Positions 31,763 to 38,926 of a stretch of 45,830 nucleotides of DNA are shown here, one piece after another. The stretch spans positions 1,706,986 to 1,752,815 of the forward strand of contig CP070756.1 in NCBI GenBank assembly GCA_020348905.1, read 5' to 3'. The position numbers and the translations under genes were made by a program. The DNA is from Candidatus Zixiibacteriota bacterium. GTDB taxonomy: Bacteria; Zixibacteria; MSB-5A5; GN15; FEB-12. The notes beneath the pieces were generated by a model. The model made no database searches. It was not told where the DNA came from and worked only from the letters and a program-made list of their open reading frames with translations. Position 1 is the stretch's first letter; every line of letters begins with the position of its first letter.

Positions 31763-34696
31763 TCAGCCAAGAGAGCGAGATTCAAGGAGGTTTCCGATTA
31801 TGTCAGTCAACTGTTCGATTCTGAAAGGCTTATAAAGGACCCTGGTAATTCCGGCAGCATCCATACGCTCCTGACTTATGTTGACTTCCCATCCGGTCAC
31901 CAGGACAATTGGGATTTCAGGCTTTTTCTTTCTGACTTCGTATGCGATCTCGAGACCGGACATGCCCGGCATGGCCAGATCGGTCAGGATAACGTCGAAG
32001 CGTTCGTTGAGGGCCAGTTGCAGACCCTCGTCACCGTTGTCAGCCGTCTTGACTTCGTAGCCGGTAGTCTGGCACATCGCCGATATCAGGTCCAGGATAA
32101 CGGCCTGATCATCGATAGCCAGTATTCGCGGTTTGTCTTTGCGGGTATCTTTTATCGCCGAGGATGGCTTTATCGGAAATTTGAACGAGAGATAAGATGG
32201 ATCCGGCGCTACCCGGTCAAACGAATAGTAACAATCCCGGTCACTGATATATTTGAGAAAGGTATCAGCCGGTCGATACTTGATGACATCGCCGGACTGC
32301 TGGTAGTGACCGAACCCGGCGACGTTCTGGACCGGCGGGAAATTACGATGGTGGCGAGAGATATCCAGGTAAACGTGGTTCTCTTTGAGATAGGTAACGA
32401 CGGTAATAACGTCTTCCTCTTCGGCCAGTGAGGCAAACCGGCTGAGCGCTTCTTCAAAGAGATTCTGCAGTATGTCATTGGAGAATTCGATCTGATCGAC
32501 ATCAGAGAGGCTGCGGTTTATCTCCCTGGCGCGGCCGCCGATCATATAGAGGTCCTCGGATATCCTGCTCCGGGCGAGAACCGATTCGATGGCATCGTTA
32601 AGAGTTCTCGTACGGACCGTTTCGGGACGCGACTCCCCCGGCGCGGCGGAGTATTTTCCCAACGACCTTTTGAGGTAACCGGCCGCCTGTTCAGCTTCGA
32701 TGATAATGCTCTTGAAGTGATTTCTCACCTCTCCCGACAGATCGCTGCGCGCCTCGGCCAGTCCGGCGCTACCGACGATAGCTGACAGGTGATTGTTTAA
32801 TTCGTTTATGGCCTCGCCGACGACACGCCCATCGGCGGAATCTACGGTATCCCGGGGCCGAACCACGTAGAGATCATTGATCGTCAAACGAAGGGTGAAT
32901 AGACCGGTAGCCAGAGTGAGCAGCCGGTGCCACTCTGATTTTTCGCTGTCGTTGACGTCGAACATAAACAGCAGCAACACCCCCGTCACTTCGTCAACCC
33001 GGGATATGGGACAGGCGGCCATGAAATCCGGCGTCCCTTTTTCGCCGAACAGCTTGAGAATCGTATCCCGATTGAGATCGTCAAAAGACCTCAGCTCCTG
33101 GTCCACCTTGTTCTTGCCCAGGACGAACCTGGCCTGACTGTCCGCGGCGGCCGACCCAATTGTACCTTCCCCGGGCAGTGTCTGAAGGGTCGAGAACTGA
33201 TCGAATCCGACACGAAGGCCGTCGACAGCCCTGAACGAGCCGTTGTCATCCTTAACAAACATGAGTCCGATCGATCCGGACGGCAGCACACCGGCCAGAT
33301 GCTTCAAGAAGAATCCCGGATCCGTGTCGAATCGATGGGTCGGATCGAGGCGCAGAAGCTGAAGGATCTTTTCCAGCCCTTTACGTCGCGTTATATCGAG
33401 ACGGTGGATGTCTTTTTGCCTGAGCACCAGCACGGCGAGACGGCCATAAACATCAAGTTCCCTCAACTCATCTTCGCTGACCCGAAACGGCGAGCCGTCT
33501 TTCAAAAGAAGCAGAGCGGCCGGTTCGGTTTCTGTGGTAACGGGGTATAGCAGAGTCGAGCGGGCGATGTAAGTACGACCATCATCTGAAGTCGCTTCCT
33601 GGTTTATGATCAGCGGTTTCTTTCGATCGAAGGCATCGATGAGGGCGGTCCGGTAATTTTCTGACAGGTCCAGCAGGGGCTCGCTGCCGCCAAAGATATT
33701 GAGCGCTCCACTTTTCATTCCCAGCAGATGGACGGACTTACTGGCTGCCAGTCCCACCAGACTGCTACAGAACGAAGTCATGGCTTCAGAACGGGAGAAA
33801 GAATCAGCCGCGGACAGGATCCTCGCTGAAAATCCCGAATACTGAGAGATATAGTTTTCCAGTTCTCTTCTGGCGGCAGTCAGATCCTTCGACAAACGGG
33901 ATGATTTGATCATTTGCGCCAGCCAGTCGGCCACCGGGGAGAGGTAACTGATCTCAGTCCTCCCGAAAAAGCGGCTGCGCTCGCAGGCAAGGACCATGGC
34001 GCCGATTTTTTCGGTTCCCGATATCAACGGCAGGACCAGGCACGAGTTGAATTTGGATACAATGGTCTTGCCGCCGGCGTCGACGAAATCAAAAGATTGC
34101 GAAACAACCGGCTCTGTTGATTCCACAGCCTGAGTGATGATATTGTGGCCGTAGGGATACCGTTCCAGCAAAGCTGTTTCCTGCTTGGTGAAGCCAACCG
34201 CGGCAGTCAGGACCAACTGCCTCTGAGTGCGATTGACAAAGAATATGGCGCCGGCCGTGTCGGGCAGGTTGCTGACTATCTCTTTTATGGAAATGCTGAG
34301 CAACTCGATGATTTGATAAGGTTCGCGGGCGTCGGCCTGCAGATTGTTGAGAATTGAAAGCTGCCTGTCGCGGGAGGTCAATTCCTCTCGCCTGGTTTGC
34401 CAGAAGTCGGCATAGAAAGCCAGTCCGATGACAAGCAATATGGCGCCAATCACGAACAGAATCAGCTGCGAAAGGTCCAGAATCGGGTAGGCACCTTCTA
34501 CGAACCACTGGTAGTAATCAGTCAGATTCTTGACCACCTGCCAGCTGGCGGCTGCAAAAAGAAGTATACCTCCTGACAAAAAGGAATACCTTCCCGCAAC
34601 ACCCTCACCCCAGAACAAACCCAGACGATAAATCAGAAAAACGACCGTCACGAGCACCAGGAAAGCCGTTACGATTGAAAACAGCGACGCCAGCAT
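31763..34696 (-). CDS. membrane GAF-domain pseudo-histidine kinase with C-terminal receiver
   Basis: This 977-residue protein has three membrane helices (about residues 3-100), three GAF-like sensor regions (about 130-290, 300-430, 440-610), a DHp-like segment, a degenerate ATPase region, and a response-regulator receiver (about 855-975). In the DHp the phosphoacceptor position is N631 in GEAINELNNHLSAIVG, not histidine. The ATPase N-box reads NLFEEALSRF and no G-boxes are seen. The receiver is intact: ILAIDDQAV, D906 in VILTDLAMPG, Thr in VLVTGWE and the Lys of YKPF. It should receive phosphate or signals rather than produce them. The start overlaps the miaB stop (TAATG), with AGGAAA before it. 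Confidence 0.82.
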   Translation of the reverse strand: MLASLFSIVTAFLVLVTVVFLIYRLGLFWGEGVAGRYSFLSGGILLFAAASWQVVKNLTDYYQWFVEGAYPILDLSQLILFVIGAILLVIGLAFYADFWQTRREELTSRDRQLSILNNLQADAREPYQIIELLSISIKEIVSNLPDTAGAIFFVNRTQRQLVLTAAVGFTKQETALLERYPYGHNIITQAVESTEPVVSQSFDFVDAGGKTIVSKFNSCLVLPLISGTEKIGAMVLACERSRFFGRTEISYLSPVADWLAQMIKSSRLSKDLTAARRELENYISQYSGFSARILSAADSFSRSEAMTSFCSSLVGLAASKSVHLLGMKSGALNIFGGSEPLLDLSENYRTALIDAFDRKKPLIINQEATSDDGRTYIARSTLLYPVTTETEPAALLLLKDGSPFRVSEDELRELDVYGRLAVLVLRQKDIHRLDITRRKGLEKILQLLRLDPTHRFDTDPGFFLKHLAGVLPSGSIGLMFVKDDNGSFRAVDGLRVGFDQFSTLQTLPGEGTIGSAAADSQARFVLGKNKVDQELRSFDDLNRDTILKLFGEKGTPDFMAACPISRVDEVTGVLLLFMFDVNDSEKSEWHRLLTLATGLFTLRLTINDLYVVRPRDTVDSADGRVVGEAINELNNHLSAIVGSAGLAEARSDLSGEVRNHFKSIIIEAEQAAGYLKRSLGKYSAAPGESRPETVRTRTLNDAIESVLARSRISEDLYMIGGRAREINRSLSDVDQIEFSNDILQNLFEEALSRFASLAEEEDVITVVTYLKENHVYLDISRHHRNFPPVQNVAGFGHYQQSGDVIKYRPADTFLKYISDRDCYYSFDRVAPDPSYLSFKFPIKPSSAIKDTRKDKPRILAIDDQAVILDLISAMCQTTGYEVKTADNGDEGLQLALNERFDVILTDLAMPGMSGLEIAYEVRKKKPEIPIVLVTGWEVNISQERMDAAGITRVLYKPFRIEQLTDIIGNLLESRSLG

Positions 34697-36015
34697 TACA
34701 AAGTTTCCTCCATGCGGCCATGCAGAGTAAAGGCATCCGCAGTCGTTATCCGAACCGGCACAATGTCACCGGCTGCAGCATTGGAGGCTTCGAATAATAC
34801 CGTCTTATTACCTTCGGTACGCGCACGCATGACAGCCTTGTCCCTTCGAGAGGTTCCTTCCACCAGACTGAACCGTACCTGATCCACCTCGCGCTGATTT
34901 CGGCGGCGGGAGACCTGATTCTGAAGTCTGATCAGTTTGTTGAGTCGATCAATCTTCTCCTCTTCCGGAACGTCGTCTTCTAAACGAGCGGCGGCGGTGC
35001 CGGGGCGGGCTGAGTATCGAAACATAAAGGCACTATCGAATTCTATCTGTTCGACCATCTTCAGGGTCATTTCGAACTCCTGCCCGGTCTCCCCGGGAAA
35101 ACCGACCAACAGATCGGTAGTCAGGCAGACATAGTCGAGCGCACCTCTAATGTAGTCGATGATTTCAAGGTAATGTTCGGTGGTGTACTCGCGCCCCATG
35201 CGTTGAAGGACGCGATTGGAACCTGCCTGCAACGGCAGATGAACATGCGGCATCACTTTGGGCTGACCGGCCATGACGTCAACAAGCTTCCGGGAGAGGT
35301 CCTTGGGATGGGAAGTCATAAAGCGCAGTCGTCGGACATCTGTTTCACGGGCGGCACGCTCCAACAGGGCAGGAAAATCAGTGCCGTCGCAGCTATAACT
35401 GTTGACGTTCTGCCCCAGCAAAGTGATTTCCACCACGCCGTCGGCGACCATCTTCCTGATCGAATCAATGATAAAGTCAGCCGAGTGAGCCCTTTCTTTA
35501 CCGCGCACGTACGGTACGATGCAATAACTGCAGTAGTTATCGCAGCCTCGCGAAATAGTGACGAATCCGGAAAAAGGCGTTTCTTTGATGGGGGTGATGG
35601 TATCGATGTTCTCCCGCCCCAGAGTGGTCAGGATAGTCTGCGTGCCGTTTGAATTACGGATAACATCGGGTAAATCAAATACGCGGTCGGTCCCGAGAAC
35701 GTAGTCCACGCACGGGGCCTGTTCAAGCAGTTGCGAACCAAGGCGCTGGGCCATACAACCCACGACGGCCAACCGGAGATGAGGGTTTTTTTGTTTGAGG
35801 CGGCTGAGTTCACCGAGCCGTCCCAGAACCCTCGTTTCGGCCTTTTCGCGGACGGAGCAGGTGTTAAGTACGATCAGGTCGGCCTCGGACTCGCTGTTGA
35901 CGCGACGGTAGCCCCGGTTTATCATGGCCGCTGCAAGAGTGGAAGAATCAGCCAGATTCATCTGACAACCAAAAGTGGTTATATGAAAAGTCTCCATTTT
36001 CTCTGGCTTTTCCAT
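34696..36015 (-). CDS. miaB: tRNA-2-methylthio-N6-dimethylallyladenosine synthase
   Basis: MiaB adds the 2-methylthio group to i6A37 of tRNAs. The 439-residue radical-SAM methylthiotransferase has the N-terminal cluster cysteines in TFGCQMNLADS, NTCSVREKAE and VVGCMAQRLG, and the radical-SAM CxxxCxxC in SRGCDNYCSYCIVPYVRG. A TRAM domain lies at the C-terminus (EGTSRRDKAVMRARTEGNKT). The QMN form favours MiaB over RimO or MtaB. An ATG at 35997 is an alternative start six codons downstream; neither start has a strong ribosome site. It has its own promoter and is followed by the overlapping pseudo-kinase gene. Confidence 0.95.
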   Translation of the reverse strand: MEKPEKMETFHITTFGCQMNLADSSTLAAAMINRGYRRVNSESEADLIVLNTCSVREKAETRVLGRLGELSRLKQKNPHLRLAVVGCMAQRLGSQLLEQAPCVDYVLGTDRVFDLPDVIRNSNGTQTILTTLGRENIDTITPIKETPFSGFVTISRGCDNYCSYCIVPYVRGKERAHSADFIIDSIRKMVADGVVEITLLGQNVNSYSCDGTDFPALLERAARETDVRRLRFMTSHPKDLSRKLVDVMAGQPKVMPHVHLPLQAGSNRVLQRMGREYTTEHYLEIIDYIRGALDYVCLTTDLLVGFPGETGQEFEMTLKMVEQIEFDSAFMFRYSARPGTAAARLEDDVPEEEKIDRLNKLIRLQNQVSRRRNQREVDQVRFSLVEGTSRRDKAVMRARTEGNKTVLFEASNAAAGDIVPVRITTADAFTLHGRMEETL

Positions 36016-36064
36016 TTCAAATCCGCGATGGCAGGTTCAAAGTAAGTTCGACAACTGATAGTCG

Positions 36065-36093
36065 ATGATACATTTTTCAAAAAAGTTTGTAAA
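36065..36093 (-). promoter_or_regulatory. promoter of the miaB operon
   Basis: TTTACA (36093-36088), a 17-base spacer rich in T and A, and TATCAT (36070-36065) predict a start near 36058, 43 bases before the miaB ATG. Confidence 0.55.
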
Positions 36094-36194
36094 CAAAAAG
36101 TTTTGTTGCACCGGGGCAAGATACTGCTCGGCAACGGATTGAATTGAGCACAGAGAGTTGTTGGGTGAAGCGAGTTCGCACCCGGAAGATTGGG

Positions 36195-38669
36195 CTACTT
36201 TTTTGACTTGGGCTTGGCGGCCTTGGTCTTGCTCTTGGTGGCGCGGGGCTTTTTCTTCTTGGCCTTCTTGATCTCTTCCTGGAAAATCTTCTCAAGGGTA
36301 TACGAGGAAGGCGTGAAGTCGAGCAGACACAGCTCAAACAGATCGTCGACTCTTTCAATCAAAGTGAACTTTGTCTTCCTGAGAATTTCCTTGGGAAGAT
36401 CCTTCAGGTCCTTCTGGTTTTCTTTGGGAATGGCAACATTGTAAATACCGGCGCGAAACGCCGCTGACACCTTTTCTTTGATGCCGCCCACCGAAAGAAC
36501 TTTTCCGCGAAGGGTAATTTCACCTGTCATGGCGATGTCGTTGCGGATGGGTCGTTCGGCCATGACCGATGCAATCACAAGGCAGACGGTCACTCCGGCC
36601 GACGGTCCGTCCTTGGGAATGGCACCGGAAGGGAAATGAATGTGAACGTCGAAATCCGAGAAATCACCGAAATCGATGCCAAGCATATCGGCTTTTGAAC
36701 GCACATACGAGTAGGCAGCCTGAATCGATTCCTTCATTACCTCGCCAAGTGACCCGGTAGTGAAGATCTGACCTTCACCTTTCATCTTCAGACCCTCGAT
36801 GAACATCAAGTCTCCCCCGGCTCCGGTCCAGGCCAGGCCCGCGGCGATACCTATCTCGGGTTGAATTTCAGCCTTTTCGGGGATGTAAACCGGTGGACCG
36901 AGATAAGTCTCAAGATTCCTTTCAGTCATCGACCAGCTCTTGCGACGTTTGGAGACTTTCTCGAGGGCGACTTTGCGACAGATCTTCTCCAGTTGCTGCG
37001 AGAGGCCAAGCAGCCCCGCCTCCATGGTGTAATGGTTGATGATCCGGGCCAGGATTCTGTCGGTGAACTTCAGTTCGGTTTTCGTGATACCGTGTTTCTT
37101 GAGCAGCTTGGGTATAATATAGCGCTTGGTTATAACGATCTTTTCCTTCTCGATGTATCCGGGTAGTTCGATGATCTCGAAGCGTGGGATGAATTGCTCC
37201 GGGATTTCTTCGTACGACCGCACCGAGCAAATGAAGACGACTTTGCTCAGGTCAAACGGCACGCCGATATAATTGTCCAGGAAACGGGAGTTGACTCTGT
37301 TATCGATTGCCTCGAGCAGGGCCATATTGACAGAGGAATCGTTCTCGATGTTGAAATAGTCAATATCCTCGATAAGCATGACCGGGTCACATGTCCCGGC
37401 GTCTCTGAGGGCCCTTATGATCTTACCCGGCATGGCGCCCAGGAAGGTTCTGGGCATGCCCTTGATCTCCGAAACTTCCGAAATGCCCCCGACCGAAATG
37501 CGAATAAACTCTTTGCCCATGGCCTTGGCAATGGCCTTGGCGATAGCGGCTATGCCGGTGCCGTGGGCACCGATCAGGCAGAGGGTGGGTCCTTCGTTGA
37601 CACCACCGAGAAGCTTTCTGACAGACAGTCGCTGCAGAATTTGTTCTTTAAGACTGACCGGTCCGTAGTATTCGGTCGAGAGAACTTTCTCGACCTCGGA
37701 CATGCTGTAGTCCTCGGGCTTGCATTTACCCCACGGGAGAGCCAGCAGCCAGTCAAGGTAGTTTTTGGTAACGCCATATTCGGCCGAGGCAGTGGACAAT
37801 TGTGAGAGTCGGTCCGCTTCGATGGTGCCGCGAGCCACCACTTCGGGGGGCATATTAGGCGTGTTCTTGATGATGTTTCTGATCCGGGCAGCTTCCTTTT
37901 CCTCGGCAAAATCTTCGCCGAGCAACTTTCTTATCTCGTGAAGTTGTTGACGGAGGAAGTGCCGTTTCTGCTCTTCTTCTATGTTCTTCTGGACATTGGC
38001 ATTTATGTTATGGGCGGTGACCACGCGACTCAATTCCGCGTTGAGATAATTGAGCAGACGCTCGAAACGAAGCTCGAGATTGACAGTTTCAAGCAGATCC
38101 TGCTTGGCTTCGAGGGGAAAATGATACGTGGACGCAACCATATCGGCTGCCAGTGAATGCTCGTCACGATTCATCTTGAGTACATTCAGTTGCTCAGGCG
38201 AGTAGGTTGGATCGAGGCCGGTTATCTCCTTTACGACCGACATAACCTCGTCCATCTTGACCTGTACGTTGCGCGACGCTTTGTCGTGCGGCTGCAGATA
38301 GTTTGCGGCTGCCACGATATAGGGCTTGGTCTGGACGATCTTGGATATGACAATGCGCTTGATTCCTTCGATGGTAACGATCTCAGAGTTTCCCGGACCG
38401 GGCCTGATGTCGCGCACGACCGCCAGAACACCCACCTGATGAATCGGCGCCGGCTCGGATTCGGAGTACCTCGGGGGTGAATACGAGGCGATAAACTGTT
38501 TTTTTCCGGACTTGCTCTGCTCGATCAGCAGCAGGTTATCGTGCCGGCCCACCTGGATCGTAAGCATCATTCCGGGAAACAGAACCCCGGTTCGGAGGGG
38601 GAGAACGGGAAACTTTTCTTCCCGGTCGGAGGCTAAAATTGGGAGTCTTTCTTTGCTGCCTATTATCAT
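36195..38669 (-). CDS. Lon-family protease with degenerate ATPase motifs
   Basis: This 824-residue protein has the Lon layout: N-terminal LON substrate domain (FPVLPLRTGVLFPGMML), coiled coil, AAA+ domain, and C-terminal protease. The protease looks active: S690 in PKDGPSAGV and K733 in GGIKEKVSAAF form the Ser-Lys dyad, and MTGEITLRGKVLSVGG is intact. The AAA+ domain is not normal. Walker A, GPPGVGKTS in typical Lon, reads GAHGTGIAA (I373 replaces Lys). Walker B reads VMLIEDIDY, and sensor 1 reads CSV where TAN is usual. This suggests weak or absent ATP hydrolysis. The tail is Lys/Ala/Pro-rich. It may be a second, specialised Lon paralogue. A standard Lon elsewhere in the genome would be expected. 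Confidence 0.9.
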   Translation of the reverse strand: MIIGSKERLPILASDREEKFPVLPLRTGVLFPGMMLTIQVGRHDNLLLIEQSKSGKKQFIASYSPPRYSESEPAPIHQVGVLAVVRDIRPGPGNSEIVTIEGIKRIVISKIVQTKPYIVAAANYLQPHDKASRNVQVKMDEVMSVVKEITGLDPTYSPEQLNVLKMNRDEHSLAADMVASTYHFPLEAKQDLLETVNLELRFERLLNYLNAELSRVVTAHNINANVQKNIEEEQKRHFLRQQLHEIRKLLGEDFAEEKEAARIRNIIKNTPNMPPEVVARGTIEADRLSQLSTASAEYGVTKNYLDWLLALPWGKCKPEDYSMSEVEKVLSTEYYGPVSLKEQILQRLSVRKLLGGVNEGPTLCLIGAHGTGIAAIAKAIAKAMGKEFIRISVGGISEVSEIKGMPRTFLGAMPGKIIRALRDAGTCDPVMLIEDIDYFNIENDSSVNMALLEAIDNRVNSRFLDNYIGVPFDLSKVVFICSVRSYEEIPEQFIPRFEIIELPGYIEKEKIVITKRYIIPKLLKKHGITKTELKFTDRILARIINHYTMEAGLLGLSQQLEKICRKVALEKVSKRRKSWSMTERNLETYLGPPVYIPEKAEIQPEIGIAAGLAWTGAGGDLMFIEGLKMKGEGQIFTTGSLGEVMKESIQAAYSYVRSKADMLGIDFGDFSDFDVHIHFPSGAIPKDGPSAGVTVCLVIASVMAERPIRNDIAMTGEITLRGKVLSVGGIKEKVSAAFRAGIYNVAIPKENQKDLKDLPKEILRKTKFTLIERVDDLFELCLLDFTPSSYTLEKIFQEEIKKAKKKKPRATKSKTKAAKPKSKK

Positions 38670-38720
38670 TTGAGCACCGTTCTACCTAATTAATCGGCCA
38701 ATAGCAAATTCCCTGAACGC

Positions 38721-38732
38721 AAGCAATTGCTT
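38721..38732. repeat. 12-bp palindrome upstream of the Lon-family gene
   Basis: AAGCAATTGCTT is self-complementary and lies 52-63 bases before the gene. A TTGACA at 38749-38744 on the minus strand faces it, but the bases 17 further on (TTGCTT) make a poor -10, so the promoter is uncertain. The palindrome could be an operator. Confidence 0.35.
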
Positions 38733-38778
38733 TTATAAGTCGTTGTCAAATTTTATTTTCGCAGGGCATTCGGCGGTT

Positions 38779-38794
38779 CCGACAGGCCTGTCGG
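38779..38794. repeat. 16-bp palindrome and hairpins between the helicase and Lon genes
   Basis: CCGACAGGCCTGTCGG is perfectly self-complementary. A second hairpin, CCGGC/GCCGG, lies at 38830-38846. Both are downstream of the helicase stop at 38927 on the minus strand and lack a U-run. They may end or stabilise the helicase mRNA. I see no gene in 38670-38926. Confidence 0.4.
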
Positions 38795-38926
38795 CCGTTG
38801 CTTGCCTTCATAATATTATACAATATTGACCGGCCCTTTGTGCCGGGCAGAACGGTGGCGGTGCCCCTTACCGGAGAGCACCAGCGGGAAATTGCCGGCA
38901 CGGCTTATGGAATCCGACAATCGGGC

